39,086 bases of DNA from Candidatus Hydrogenedentota bacterium. GTDB lineage: Bacteria > Hydrogenedentota > Hydrogenedentia > Hydrogenedentales > SLHB01. Shown one piece after another: positions 25,527 through 34,469 of this stretch. A program made the position numbers and the translations under genes. Below the pieces are notes generated by a model, which saw only the letters and a list, made by a program, of their open reading frames with translations, was not told the DNA's origin and did no database searches. Numbering within the stretch: the stretch's first letter is position 1; each line of letters opens with the position of its first letter. The stretch spans positions 1 to 39,086 of the forward strand of contig JADLHJ010000071.1 of assembly GCA_020848835.1 (NCBI GenBank). The letters run 5' to 3'.

Positions 25527-27664
25527 AATTTTGGATTTTGGTCCGCCAACGACGGATTGAGTCGTGTATCGGAGGGACAAAGACACGAGCGACTGTCGGC
25601 GCTATTGCCCTGCTCGCTTTCTTTTTTGCAGCGCACGCACAGGATCAAGCAGTCGAAATCAAATCTGAAAAGCCTGCCGTTAAGGGCAAACTTGGGACAA
25701 ACGTCGAGCCGGAAAAGCAGCCCGCGTCGAAAGATGAAAAAGCTGAAACCAAGACGGAAGAAGATAAGGCGCTGGAAGAACAGTCGCTGGCGCAGCGTCT
25801 TCAAGCACTCGAAGTTCGCGAACGCCTTGCGCAGCTCATGCTGGTTACACTCGAAGGCACGCCCGGACCAAATGCCAGCGACCGCGAATTCATGCTGCGA
25901 TACGCTCCGGGCGGGGTGATCATCCCGAAAGTGCTCTACCCCATCACGGCGTCTGATTACGTCACAAAACTGCGCAGCATGCCGCTCGAAGCGATGACTG
26001 GCATACCGATGCTTATTGGCACAAACCTCTATAGTCTCCCGCGTCCCGCGGCGGATGAATTGCCAACTACTTTCGTTCCGATGCCGTCACTACTGGCGCT
26101 CGCTGCGGCAAACGATCCCGATATCACGCAGCGCGTATCCGTGTTCGCCGCAAATCATCTCAAGGCGATGGGCTTTAATTTCCACCTCGGACCCTCGCTC
26201 GCATTCGCGCCCACCTTGCCGGAGATCAAAGGTTCACTCGATTGCCTCGGCAGCGATCCCCGCTTTGTCGCGGAAAGCAGTAACACGATCCTAAAGACAT
26301 TTGAGGAAAACGGAATTCTTGGACTTCCCATGGGATTCCCCGGCGGCGCATTAAACAAGAAAGGCCAGGGTCCGGCGGTACTTCTCACGCCCGCCGCATT
26401 GCTTGAAGAAGAAGACTTGCTGCCGTTCAAGCGCGCAATCGAACAAGGCACGTCAATCATCCACGTCGGCAATATCCTCACGCCAACACTGTCAAAAGAC
26501 GATCTGCCCGCGAGCATGTCCTCCGCCGTCATGCGCGATCTGCTACGCGAAAAGCTTGGATTCAAAGGGGTGATCGTTGCGGGTCCGATGGACGCGCAGG
26601 AAATTGCGTTGAACTACGATCCCTCTGTCGCGGCAGAAAAAGCCTTAACTGCCGGTGCGGACATGTTACTCTGGAATCAGGCAGGCCGCCGCGTGATGCG
26701 CGCCGTGGATCAGATTGTCGCGGGCATCGCAGAGCGCCGCATCCCGCAGGAAACCGTTGATGCCGCGCTCGAACGCGTGATGCGCTTGAAAGAAGAAAAA
26801 GAGCTCGCAGGCCGCCCTATGCCGGTTCCCAAAGAAGCGGAGGCGTTATCGCGAAAGCGCGATTTGCCGAAGGAAGTCTATGAAATTGAGCGGCGCTCGA
26901 TCGCGCTTGTGCAAAACCGCGGCGATATCCTCCCGCTCAACAAGACGAAATCCATGCCAGTCGGCATCACCGGCGTGGTTGGCGTCGACCCGTTGAAAGA
27001 AGCGCTCTCGAAATATCTCAAACACGTCTCCAGCCACGAAATCGCAACTGCGCGTCACGGCGGAGAAATATACGACTTCGAGATCGACCGTATCACCAAA
27101 CGCATTTCCGGCCTGCGCACGATGGTGTTAATCCTCACGCCGGACATCCGCGTCAGCACGCAAGCGCGCTTGATCAACGCGATACAGGCACGCGGCGTAG
27201 TCGTCGTTGCCGTGCTGGTAGGTTATCCGGATACCTTGCCAAAAATCAGCGGCGCGGAAGCAATTGTTTTGTCGTATTGCCGCCCGACCCAGATGGACCT
27301 CAGCATGAAAGCCGTCGCGGACGTGCTCGTGGGGCAAGCGCCAATTGGCGTTTCACCCTATCTCAGCGAAATAAAGACGGCGGTGGGCAAGACGGAATCA
27401 TATAGCGTGCTCGACGTCGTCCGCGCCCCCTCCGGCATGTTGCCGGTTACGATAGAGCCGCCGTACATCGCGGGGCTCTCCGTTCCCTATGATCCAACAT
27501 TCTCCCTCACGAAGACGTTGTGGGAATTTGGCGATGGTACGAAGTCCAAGGAAATCCGCGCAGAACACGCGTTCAAAGCGGCAGGGCGATATCCGATCAC
27601 GCTTACGGTTGAAGACAAGAAAGACCACTCGACCACGCGCACGTTCTACGCCGTGGTGGAGTAG
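25523..27664 (+). CDS. Exported GH3-like protein with PKD domain, catalytic motifs degenerate
   Basis: A 713-residue exported protein. The N-terminus has a long basic region before the hydrophobic core ('[16 protein letters not shown]'), then a charged Lys/Glu linker. Residues of about 90-410 follow glycoside hydrolase family 3, as in beta-N-acetylhexosaminidase NagZ ('[13 protein letters not shown]', '[11 protein letters not shown]', '[12 protein letters not shown]', '[13 protein letters not shown]'). The nucleophile Asp of the V-S/T-D motif is absent: the sequence reads '[11 protein letters not shown]', with Gly354 in its place. The K-H-F-P-G-H-G motif reads 'PMGFPGGA' (residues 269-276). 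Residues of about 640-713 are a PKD domain ('[12 protein letters not shown]'). It may be a non-catalytic glycan-binding relative. The GTG start overlaps the uvrB stop, with GAGGAGG at 25511. Confidence 0.8.
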   Translation: MKFWILVRQRRIESCIGGTKTRATVGAIALLAFFFAAHAQDQAVEIKSEKPAVKGKLGTNVEPEKQPASKDEKAETKTEEDKALEEQSLAQRLQALEVRERLAQLMLVTLEGTPGPNASDREFMLRYAPGGVIIPKVLYPITASDYVTKLRSMPLEAMTGIPMLIGTNLYSLPRPAADELPTTFVPMPSLLALAAANDPDITQRVSVFAANHLKAMGFNFHLGPSLAFAPTLPEIKGSLDCLGSDPRFVAESSNTILKTFEENGILGLPMGFPGGALNKKGQGPAVLLTPAALLEEEDLLPFKRAIEQGTSIIHVGNILTPTLSKDDLPASMSSAVMRDLLREKLGFKGVIVAGPMDAQEIALNYDPSVAAEKALTAGADMLLWNQAGRRVMRAVDQIVAGIAERRIPQETVDAALERVMRLKEEKELAGRPMPVPKEAEALSRKRDLPKEVYEIERRSIALVQNRGDILPLNKTKSMPVGITGVVGVDPLKEALSKYLKHVSSHEIATARHGGEIYDFEIDRITKRISGLRTMVLILTPDIRVSTQARLINAIQARGVVVVAVLVGYPDTLPKISGAEAIVLSYCRPTQMDLSMKAVADVLVGQAPIGVSPYLSEIKTAVGKTESYSVLDVVRAPSGMLPVTIEPPYIAGLSVPYDPTFSLTKTLWEFGDGTKSKEIRAEHAFKAAGRYPITLTVEDKKDHSTTRTFYAVVE

Positions 27665-27672
27665 CTTTCGAT

Positions 27673-28308
27673 TTACAGTTGTGCCTTTTCCCGGACCTTC
27701 TGCTCTGCGTTTTGAAACGAATCCTTGAGATACTTCGCGAAGGCTTCAGCGGCGCCCCGCACGAGTTCGTTGCGAAATGCAGGCAGCGAAATGAAACCCA
27801 TGGACGTGGCGCTGGTCTCGCATTTCATCTGAGCATACAGGGGCAGCTCGCCTTGTGCCTGCGTTTGATCTATTGAAACCTCTTCGCTCCAGTCCACCAT
27901 AATATGACTTGTGTACGATGTGAACTTGCCCAAGACGGTCACGGACTTACGCGCGTAGAACGGACTCCAAAAGCCGCTCTCATCGCGCACGGCAACCAGG
28001 ACTAGAGGAAAATCGTCCGGCCCTGGCGCGTTGTTCAGCAACGTAACCGTGACGCCAAATTCCCGCTGTAACGCATTGCGCACTTCCCATGCCAGCACGC
28101 CACCAAGTCCTTCGCGATCTTCGACATGCAGAAACACGCGCTTGCCCGGCAAGACGTGTAAATCTCCGGACTTTTCTACGAAAGAATTATAAGAGCTGGT
28201 CGAGTTCTGGGATTCCGTCTTGGCAAGTTTAAAGTCCAATGTACCTGCCGCAACCCCGAACGACAGCACAATAAATCCCAAAACAAACAAAGCACGATAG
28301 GTACGCAT
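27673..28308 (-). CDS. Exported protein of unknown function
   Basis: A 211-residue protein I do not recognise. An N-terminal hydrophobic signal ('ALFVLGFIVLSFGVAAG') indicates export or a membrane anchor. The rest is soluble, with a middle alternating-strand region ('KRVFLHVEDREGLGGVLAWE', 'DDFPLVLVAVRDES') and a helical, charged C-terminus. AAAGGTG stands eight bases before the ATG. It is convergent with the GH3-like gene (8-base gap) and divergent from mutY. Confidence 0.65.
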   Translation of the reverse strand: MRTYRALFVLGFIVLSFGVAAGTLDFKLAKTESQNSTSSYNSFVEKSGDLHVLPGKRVFLHVEDREGLGGVLAWEVRNALQREFGVTVTLLNNAPGPDDFPLVLVAVRDESGFWSPFYARKSVTVLGKFTSYTSHIMVDWSEEVSIDQTQAQGELPLYAQMKCETSATSMGFISLPAFRNELVRGAAEAFAKYLKDSFQNAEQKVREKAQL

Positions 28309-28425
28309 TACGTTTCACCTTTGGGAAATCTGGTTATGCATCAACACATAAGCGTAATGATTCGCGTCCATGACGCGCAAACCCCGCCGCGCCCATAGAA
28401 CTGGAATTCGTCTGCGACACCTTGC

Positions 28426-29514
28426 ATGATCCGCGTCATGCAATCCGAAACTCTCCAACTTGATGCACTGTCTTTTCGCCGTGCGCTCTTGAAGTGGTAT
28501 CGCGCCAACGCGCGCGACTTGCCCTGGCGCCGCACAACGGATCCCTACGCAATTTGGCTGTCGGAGATTATGCTCCAACAAACCCGCGTCGAACAGGGTA
28601 CGCCCTACTACGAGCGTTTCATCGCTGCGTTTCCTGATGTTCATACCCTTGCGCACGCAAGCGAAGACCGTGTGCTGAAACTCTGGGAAGGCCTCGGTTA
28701 CTACACCCGCGCGCGAAACTTGCACCGCGCCGCAAAAGTCGTATCGTGCGATCTTGTCGGCGCATTTCCAGAGACAGCAGCGGAACTACAAACTTTGCCG
28801 GGCGTCGGCCGGTACACCGCCGGCGCCATCGCCAGCATCGCGTTTGGCGAACGCGTGCCCGTGCTCGACGGCAATGTCATTCGCGTGTTGTCGCGTATTT
28901 ACAATCTGGATGCGTGCACTGACGCCCCAAAAACTCGTGAACAACTCTGGGAAATCGCTGCCGCGCTCGTCCCCGCGCGCGATCCGGGCGATTTCAATCA
29001 AGCGATGATGGAACTCGGCGCGCGCGTCTGCACGCCCAAAGTCCCGCTTTGCGTGGACTGCCCAGTAATGAAACATTGCCGTGCGCGCGCGGTCGGTGTC
29101 GAACTCCAGCGTCCCGTGCGCAAACAGAAGAAGGAAACGCCTCGCCGTGAAATGGTCGCAGCGGCAATAAAACAAAAAGGAAATTATCTATTGGCGAAAC
29201 GGCCCCAAAACGGTCTACTGGGCGGAATGTGGGAACTGCCAGGCGGCGCGGTACGCAACGGCGAAACGCATCAGCGCGCGCTCACGCGAGAGCTAAAGGA
29301 AAACTTCGGTTTGTGTGTCAAGCCCGGAAAGCTAATCGCGAGCGTAGGGCACGCATATACCCACTTCAAGATCACGCTGCACGTCTACAATTGTGAACTC
29401 GTCGAAGGCACGCCAGCGGCAAAAGGTCATGAGGAAACACGCTGGTTTGCCCCAAAATCATTTTCGACGCTCGCACTACCCAAAGTTGTCCACAAGTTCC
29501 TCGATCAGCTCTAG
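28426..29514 (+). CDS. mutY: A/G-specific adenine DNA glycosylase MutY
   Basis: A 362-residue base-excision enzyme removing adenine mispaired with 8-oxoguanine. The catalytic Glu is in 'IWLSEIMLQQTRVEQG'. The helix-hairpin-helix is 'LQTLPGVGRYTAGAIAS', followed by the catalytic Asp in 'VPVLDGNVIRVLSR'. The 4Fe-4S cluster Cys pattern is C-x6-C-x2-C-x5-C in 'VCTPKVPLCVDCPVMKHC'. The C-terminal part is the NUDIX-like 8-oxoG recognition domain ('GGMWELPGGAV'). Length is normal. There are two possible ATG starts (28426 and 28438), neither with a strong ribosome binding site; the second begins closer to the conserved core. Confidence 0.95.
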   Translation: MIRVMQSETLQLDALSFRRALLKWYRANARDLPWRRTTDPYAIWLSEIMLQQTRVEQGTPYYERFIAAFPDVHTLAHASEDRVLKLWEGLGYYTRARNLHRAAKVVSCDLVGAFPETAAELQTLPGVGRYTAGAIASIAFGERVPVLDGNVIRVLSRIYNLDACTDAPKTREQLWEIAAALVPARDPGDFNQAMMELGARVCTPKVPLCVDCPVMKHCRARAVGVELQRPVRKQKKETPRREMVAAAIKQKGNYLLAKRPQNGLLGGMWELPGGAVRNGETHQRALTRELKENFGLCVKPGKLIASVGHAYTHFKITLHVYNCELVEGTPAAKGHEETRWFAPKSFSTLALPKVVHKFLDQL

Positions 29515-29679
29515 CCGCGTTTGCGCGCGGCACCTTGGAATGTGGCGCGGGAAGCGCCGCCTTATCTCCGCCGCGCACACATCGCGATATACCATGCAAG
29601 TTGCGCGTCGTACGCGTTCGCCGTTACGCTTTGATCTCTCCGCGACATTGCACGAGGGCGCGGCAACGGGAGTTATTCG

Positions 29680-30492
29680 ATGCGAATCGCAGCAATCGGA
29701 ATTGCAATTGTCCTGGCGTGCACCTGCGCGCACGCTGGCGAGGGAAAAGGAAAAAAGAAAGACAAGCAAGATCCAGCGACTTCCCAAGAGTCTGCTTCCG
29801 TCGCGCAGCCTGAAAAAACCAAAGACAAGGAAGCAAACAAGGCTGAACGGGCAGCGGCAAGAGATGAGCGCAAAGCGGATAAGGCGGCAGACAAAGCGGA
29901 GAACGAAGCCGCAAAAGCCGAGCGCGAGGCCTTTGAAGCAAAGGAAGCCGGTGGCGACGAATCCGAACTGGCAACGTTGGTCCAAACCTTAGGCCTCAGC
30001 GATTCACAAAAGCAGGAAATTGGCAAGGAATTCGAGAAGTACCGCGCGCGGTTGCTGGAGATTAAAGGGTTACCAGATTCATCGCCAAACGAAAAGCTGT
30101 TGAAAGGACCCCAACGCCGTGCCTTGCGCGAAGATTTGGCTAAATGGGTATCCACGCACGTGTCGCCAGGTCAGGCGCAGAAGTTCGAAGCCTACGAGAA
30201 AAAGCGCAGGCGCGACCTTTACGACGAGCACGTGAACAGTCGCGTCACCAAGCTCTCGCAAGCCGTCAATCTTAACGACAGCCAACAGGCCAAAATACGC
30301 ACCATTTACAACGTGCAGCTCGGCGGCATTCGAAATGCAGCAGACGCACTGTACGCTGCGACAAAAAAGTCAGGCACCGCGGTTGCAGACCTCGAAAAAG
30401 CGCTCGAAGAAAAACGCGAAGGCATGAAGCGCGCCATCGAAGGTGTATTGCGCCCAGAGCAGTTGGAGAAGTACAAAGGGATGGACGACTAA
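29680..30492 (+). CDS. Exported Lys/Ala-rich helical protein, CpxP/Spy-like
   Basis: A 270-residue exported protein with signal peptide 'IAAIGIAIVLACTCAHAG' and GGGAG before the ATG. Residues of about 20-95 are extremely Lys/Ala/Glu-rich and probably a coiled coil. The remainder has two similar helical units, 'LGLSDSQKQEIGKEFEKYRA' and 'VNLNDSQQAKIRTIYNVQL'. These recall the LTxxQ motifs of periplasmic CpxP/Spy chaperone-like proteins, and 'LRPEQLEKYKGM' closes the protein as in that family. A role in envelope stress or metal response is inference. Confidence 0.65.
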   Translation: MRIAAIGIAIVLACTCAHAGEGKGKKKDKQDPATSQESASVAQPEKTKDKEANKAERAAARDERKADKAADKAENEAAKAEREAFEAKEAGGDESELATLVQTLGLSDSQKQEIGKEFEKYRARLLEIKGLPDSSPNEKLLKGPQRRALREDLAKWVSTHVSPGQAQKFEAYEKKRRRDLYDEHVNSRVTKLSQAVNLNDSQQAKIRTIYNVQLGGIRNAADALYAATKKSGTAVADLEKALEEKREGMKRAIEGVLRPEQLEKYKGMDD

Positions 30493-30548
30493 CACTGCGA
30501 TTCAATTGCGCCGGATTCAAGCGCCGAGGGCGCGTCACGATTCAAAGC

Positions 30549-30611
30549 CTGGGCCGTGAGGCCCAGAATGGGGTAGACCAGCCAAATGAAAGCAAGGCCC
30601 TGCAGGGCTGG
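30549..30611. repeat. Palindromic repeat element before prpD
   Basis: Two palindromes flank a short spacer. The first is CTGGGCC-GTGA-GGCCCAG (30549-30566). The second is GCCCTGCAGGGC (30597-30608), itself inside CCAGCC (30578-30583) / GGCTGG (30606-30611). The pair resembles widely dispersed GGGC/GCCC palindromes known from environmental genomes (from memory). It is not a terminator, as no U-tract follows. Confidence 0.45.
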
Positions 30612-30644
30612 CACCATCTTCACAATTGAACTGCTGAGGAAAGA

Positions 30645-32165
30645 ATGAAACTTCACAAAGTACGCGTATATCCATCAAAAGAAATGATTGCCCGCGAAGA
30701 CCAACTTGCGTGGAAGATCGCAGCCGTCGCCTCCGATCCCGCGCCCATCGATCCCGCTGCACAAGACATGGTGATAAACCGGATCATCGACAATGCATCC
30801 GTGGCGCTCGCTGCAATCAATCGCGGGCCCGTGGCAAGCGCACGCAGCCAGGCGATTGCGCACCCGCGCGCTGGCGGCGCCCAAGTTTTCGGCATCAACA
30901 ACGCCCAATCGTTTGATGCAGAATGGGCCGCCTGGGCCAATGGAACCGCCGTCCGCGAACTCGACATGCACGATACTTTCCTCGCGGCCGACTACTCGCA
31001 CCCCGGGGATAACATCCCACCCATACTCGCTGTCGCGCAGCAGTGCGGGGTGAAGCGCGGCCTGACGGGCCGAAATTTCATACAGGCGATCCTCACTGGC
31101 TACGAAATCCAAATCGCGCTTGTGAAAGCAATCTGCCTTCACAAGCATAAGAAGGATCACATCGCCCATCTATGCCCGGCGCAAGCCGCCGGAATAGGCA
31201 CGCTGCTGGGCCTCAATACTGAGACGATTTATCAGGCCGTGCAACAGGCCGTGCACGTGTCATTCACAACGCGCCAATCCCGCAAAGGCGAAATCTCCAG
31301 TTGGAAGGCCTACGCCCCGGCGCACGCAGCTAAACTTGCGGTCGAGGCGGTTGATCGCGCCATGCGGGGCGAGGGCAGCCCTTCGCCGATTTACGAAGGC
31401 GAGGACAGCGTGATCGCATACATGCTCGAAGGCGCAAAAGGCGAATACGAAGTACCTCTGCCCGATCCAGGCGAAGCGAAGCGAATGATTCTCGAATCCT
31501 ACACAAAGGAACATTCCGCCGAATATCAATCGCAAGCGCTGATTGATTTGGCTTTCAAGATGCGCGACAAGATTTCCGATTTCGAGACCGTCGAAAAAAT
31601 CACGATCCATACAAGTCACCACACGCACTACGTGATCGGCACAGGGGCAAACGATCCCCAAAAAATGGATCCGAAGGCGAGCCGCGAAACCCTCGATCAC
31701 AGCATCATGTACATCTTCGCCGTCGCGCTGCAGGACGGCCGCTGGCACCACGTAGACAGCTACGCCCCCGAACGCGCGGGCCGCGCGGATACAGTTCGTC
31801 TCTGGCACAAGATCGAAACGCGCGAGGACGAACAGTGGACCTGGCGCTATCACTCGAACGATGCGAACGAGAAAGCCTTCGGCGGACGCGTGGAAATAAA
31901 GTTTAAGGATGGCAAAACATTAGCAGACGAACTCGCCGTCGCAAACGCGCATTCGCTCGGCGCGCGACCCTTCCAACGTGCCGACTACATTCGCAAATTC
32001 GAAACGCTCACGGAGGGAATCGTCAGCCCAACGGAAGCAAGACGATTTATCGGGATGGTCGAATCCTTGCCGGAACTGGATTCGAGCCACTTCGGCGAAC
32101 TAAACGTGCAGACCGATGCCTGCGAGCTGTTGCAGTCAACGAGGGACGAGCGCGGGATATTCTAA
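30645..32165 (+). CDS. MmgE/PrpD family dehydratase (2-methylcitrate dehydratase-like)
   Basis: A 506-residue cytoplasmic enzyme close to PrpD, which dehydrates 2-methylcitrate in propionate breakdown. The core segments are '[20 protein letters not shown]', '[16 protein letters not shown]', '[20 protein letters not shown]' and '[20 protein letters not shown]'. Later parts are '[20 protein letters not shown]' and '[17 protein letters not shown]'. These resemble true PrpD more than the looser MmgE relatives. No prpB, prpC or acn gene lies nearby, so the pathway is unproven. The ATG has GAGGA at 30636-30640. A palindromic repeat stands just upstream. Confidence 0.85.
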   Translation: MKLHKVRVYPSKEMIAREDQLAWKIAAVASDPAPIDPAAQDMVINRIIDNASVALAAINRGPVASARSQAIAHPRAGGAQVFGINNAQSFDAEWAAWANGTAVRELDMHDTFLAADYSHPGDNIPPILAVAQQCGVKRGLTGRNFIQAILTGYEIQIALVKAICLHKHKKDHIAHLCPAQAAGIGTLLGLNTETIYQAVQQAVHVSFTTRQSRKGEISSWKAYAPAHAAKLAVEAVDRAMRGEGSPSPIYEGEDSVIAYMLEGAKGEYEVPLPDPGEAKRMILESYTKEHSAEYQSQALIDLAFKMRDKISDFETVEKITIHTSHHTHYVIGTGANDPQKMDPKASRETLDHSIMYIFAVALQDGRWHHVDSYAPERAGRADTVRLWHKIETREDEQWTWRYHSNDANEKAFGGRVEIKFKDGKTLADELAVANAHSLGARPFQRADYIRKFETLTEGIVSPTEARRFIGMVESLPELDSSHFGELNVQTDACELLQSTRDERGIF

Positions 32166-32221
32166 GGCACTGCCAAACCAACTAAATATATCTTGAAAAG
32201 TCGGTCGAGGGTCATTGCGCC

Positions 32222-32695
32222 ATGCGTTGGTCGCGTTTCGCACCGCTTATAGTCTTGTTCTTGTTTTGCCTCCCGTTGCTGTTGACCAACCAGCGGAATA
32301 GCGGACCCTCGATTGAGATCGTTCCCGACGAACAGGCTTCGCCTTCAACTGACATACCGCCATCGACTGGAATTATCGAAGCCGCTTTTCGGGCCGGAAC
32401 GAGTAATTTGATTGTGCGGGATACAGGCGTAGTGGATCGGATATTGGCAGATGACAATGTGGATGCACGGCACCAACGATTCATCGTGCGACTCTCCAGC
32501 GGGCACACCGTACTCGTTGCGCATAACATAGATCTCGCCCCGCGAGTTTCGAATCTGACGATTGGCCAACCGATTGAATTTCAAGGCGAGTACGAGTGGA
32601 AACCAGAAGGTGGCGTCGTCCATTGGACGCATCACGATCCCAACGGCAGACACGTTGGGGGCTATCTTCGTTACAGTGGGTATGTCTTTCAATAG
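32222..32695 (+). CDS. DUF3465-family exported protein
   Basis: A 157-residue protein with an N-terminal membrane/signal segment ('FAPLIVLFLFCLPLLLT') and a Pro/Ser-rich linker. A compact domain with the DUF3465 signatures follows: 'RHQRFIVRLSSGHTVLVAHN', 'IDLAPRV', 'FQGEYEWKPEGGVVHWTHHD' and 'GGYLRYSGYVF'. The fold is probably a small beta barrel. The conserved His, Asp and Trp suggest binding or catalysis, but the function is unknown. GAGGG stands upstream of the ATG. It is convergent with the inositol oxygenase gene, with a 15-base gap. Confidence 0.85.
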   Translation: MRWSRFAPLIVLFLFCLPLLLTNQRNSGPSIEIVPDEQASPSTDIPPSTGIIEAAFRAGTSNLIVRDTGVVDRILADDNVDARHQRFIVRLSSGHTVLVAHNIDLAPRVSNLTIGQPIEFQGEYEWKPEGGVVHWTHHDPNGRHVGGYLRYSGYVFQ

Positions 32696-32710
32696 ATTTG
32701 ACGATGCAGG

Positions 32711-33583
32711 CTACCAAGCCACCTGCGCCGGGAAATACTCCGCAATCAAATCTTCATAGTACGGCCGCAACGCCTTCACGTCCGGCGGCGTCGGACTCTT
32801 CGAATATAGATCGTAGGGATTAAACGCGCGCACCCATTTGAACATCTCTCGGTCGTGATCCGTCATTAAATGTTGATATTCACCTTCGCGATGCGCCGCG
32901 TAAAAAGAATGGTAGCGAATCATGTACAGCGCGGGCTCCGGCAAGCAATCTTTCGCGACCATATACATGTACTCATCATGGCCCCAGGACATTTCAATCT
33001 TGTCCAAACCGCAGCCCGATTCGTACACGCCGTTCTCCGTGTTGTAAGCGCCGTTCTCAACATCCGGGTTGTCCGCGAAAAACTGCGGGAACACAATCTT
33101 GTCCGAAAACTTACAGCCCACCGGAAACGTATCGCCGACGACAGCCCACTGCGGCTCGCCGAACAAACAGAGAATTTTTCCCAGGTCATGCACCAGCCCC
33201 GTCAACACAAACCATCGCGGATGACCATCAGCGCGTATTGCTTCAGACGTTTGCATAAGGTGTTGGATCTGAGACAAGCTCGTGTCCGGGTCACTGTCGT
33301 CTACGAGCGTATTGAGAAACTCCATCGCCTCCCAGATACTCATCTGCTTGTGGTCGAGTCCACCGTATTCCTGTTTCTTCTGCTTCACGAAATCATAGGT
33401 CTGGAACTTGTGATTGATCCGGTAGAACTCGCGCACCGTTGGACGCGTGGTGTTTTCATAGTCGCGGAATTCCGCCTTGTCCTTGTGTGGCGTAAACGGC
33501 TTTTCCGGCTCCGGGTACCGGGCCTGGACGTCGTCCTCCCACTCATCCAAAGATTCCAGAGGCGTATTTTCGGTAAGCGACAT
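32711..33583 (-). CDS. myo-Inositol oxygenase (MIOX)
   Basis: A 290-residue di-iron enzyme that cleaves myo-inositol with O2 to D-glucuronate, best known from eukaryotes. The family core is intact: '[10 protein letters not shown]', '[20 protein letters not shown]', '[10 protein letters not shown]', '[20 protein letters not shown]', '[11 protein letters not shown]' and 'FNPYDLYSK'. The six iron ligands expected from the mammalian enzyme are all present: His108, His132, Asp133, His202, His225 and Asp258. Length is as in animals (~285). The start was set at ATG 33583, with AGGAG seven bases upstream; the TTG two codons earlier overlaps the spacer. No inositol transporter or glucuronate pathway gene is adjacent. 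An isolated gene like this suggests horizontal gain (inference). Confidence 0.94.
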   Translation of the reverse strand: MSLTENTPLESLDEWEDDVQARYPEPEKPFTPHKDKAEFRDYENTTRPTVREFYRINHKFQTYDFVKQKKQEYGGLDHKQMSIWEAMEFLNTLVDDSDPDTSLSQIQHLMQTSEAIRADGHPRWFVLTGLVHDLGKILCLFGEPQWAVVGDTFPVGCKFSDKIVFPQFFADNPDVENGAYNTENGVYESGCGLDKIEMSWGHDEYMYMVAKDCLPEPALYMIRYHSFYAAHREGEYQHLMTDHDREMFKWVRAFNPYDLYSKSPTPPDVKALRPYYEDLIAEYFPAQVAW

Positions 33584-33622
33584 GCCCAAATCTCCTGAAA
33601 GCTAGCCGTGCAGTACAACTTC

Positions 33623-33628
33623 ATTATA
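33623..33628 (-). promoter_or_regulatory. Candidate -10 box for the MIOX gene
   Basis: On the - strand this reads TATAAT, a perfect -10, 40 bases before the start codon. The -35 region is weak (TTTCCG-like at 18 bases), so an activator may be needed. Confidence 0.45.
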
Positions 33629-33676
33629 GTGCACACACTCCGCACGCGGAAAAGCCCACACCGTGTTCAGTCCCCT

Positions 33677-33723
33677 CAAAAAAGCAAACGCCCGCAAAGT
33701 TGATTGGGGGAGTTTGCGGGCGT
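33677..33723 (-). terminator. Orphan intrinsic terminator upstream of MIOX
   Basis: On the - strand, a perfect 11-bp stem ACGCCCGCAAA / TTTGCGGGCGT with a 14-base loop is followed by TTGCTTTTTTGA. It faces the MIOX gene, yet no - strand protein gene ends just upstream. It may end a small RNA, or an attenuated leader of MIOX. Confidence 0.75.
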
Positions 33724-33782
33724 CGCCGGCAACGTGGCCGCTGCCTTAGGGGGACGGGCGCACGGTAGCACGCAGCCAAGTC

Positions 33783-33806
33783 AAAAGTACACTGCAAGGT
33801 ACTTTT
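33783..33806. repeat. Perfect 8-bp inverted repeat
   Basis: AAAAGTAC and GTACTTTT are separated by 8 bases. It can act as a bidirectional weak terminator or as an operator. A partly overlapping palindrome, AGTAC..CTGCA / TGCAGTAC, extends to about 33822. Confidence 0.45.
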
Positions 33807-33913
33807 ATAAGTTATGCAGTACGTCAGGTACCCACCGGAAATGGCATGAGGGTTGCTCATTTACACGCCAGAAGGCTGTGGCGCGGAACAGTAGCCGCCA
33901 AGTCGCCGTCAGT

Positions 33914-33931
33914 AAGTCGTTGATACGACTT
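33914..33931 (+). promoter_or_regulatory. Leader hairpin directly before a ribosome binding site
   Basis: AAGTCG / CGACTT form a perfect 6-bp stem (loop TTGATA) ending just before GGGAGGAG of the next gene. A second AAGTCG copy at 33900-33905 could pair with the same CGACTT, so two alternative structures exist. Confidence 0.4.
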
Positions 33932-33945
33932 GGGAGGAGATGAAA

Positions 33946-34347
33946 ATGGCAATAGGACTGATGAAGCGAAGTGTTCAGGACGACAGTGTTCGCAGCGGGC
34001 CGATTCCTTTGCCGGCGATCGAAATAACCCGTGAACGACAGCCCGACAGCGGCCGAGGGGGACGATTGCATCTGGCTGGTTTTGATGAGTTCGATGATCT
34101 TTTGCGTTCCATCGCAAACGCCAAGGTCGGCATGGAACTCGCCGGCGCAAATCCGATTCGCATCGGTTTTTCTGCCACGGATTACGCAACGGTTGTGCGC
34201 GCCATTGCAACCTACTTGAAATGTCCCTATGGCTCAATTACACGGATGTGGCTGGCAGGAGTCCGCGCCGAAATTATCAACGACACCTGCGTTGGTCAAT
34301 TCCAACTACTTGCAACAGACGGCACCGCTCGTTATTTGCGGTGGTAG
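33946..34347 (+). CDS. Hypothetical protein
   Basis: A 133-residue cytoplasmic-looking protein with no family I recognise. The start was set at ATG 33946, eight bases after GGAGG; an ATG two codons earlier (33940) abuts the ribosome binding site. The sequence has a mixed alpha/beta pattern, for example 'GFDEFDDLLRSIANAKVGME', 'PIRIGFSATDYATVVRAIAT' and 'AEIINDTCVGQFQLLATDG'. It has no signal peptide and no membrane segment. It is flanked by a structured leader and by the convergent tat terminator. Confidence 0.6.
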   Translation: MAIGLMKRSVQDDSVRSGPIPLPAIEITRERQPDSGRGGRLHLAGFDEFDDLLRSIANAKVGMELAGANPIRIGFSATDYATVVRAIATYLKCPYGSITRMWLAGVRAEIINDTCVGQFQLLATDGTARYLRW

Positions 34348-34413
34348 TCACCCCGCCGATAAGCCACATTTGCATCCAGTCTGCTGAGACCGACCGAAAA
34401 TATTGAATGCCGG

Positions 34414-34451
34414 AAAAACAAAAGGCGGACGCACCATCACGTGCGACCGCC
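34414..34451 (-). terminator. Intrinsic terminator of the tat operon
   Basis: On the - strand, GGCGGTCGCAC pairs with GTGCGTCCGCC around a 6-base loop (one mismatch in 11), followed by TTTTGTTTTT. It lies 19 bases after the second tat stop codon. Confidence 0.85.
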
Positions 34452-34469
34452 TCGACTGACTTGTTGCGT

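Larger units (their letters stand above)
33584..33945. other. Divergent regulatory region between MIOX and the unknown gene
   Basis: No gene is recognised here. The region holds a -10 box for the MIOX gene, an orphan - strand intrinsic terminator (33677-33723), an A/T-flanked inverted repeat (33783-33806) and a leader hairpin (33914-33931). The short frames across it have no family features. Confidence 0.6.

Noticed and set aside
28315..28725. 136-residue - strand frame over the start of mutY
   Set aside because: It is antisense to well-conserved mutY coding sequence, with no independent support.
33704..33943. 79-residue + strand frame before the unknown gene
   Set aside because: It overlaps the terminator and the leader hairpin, has no ribosome binding site and shows no family-like pattern.
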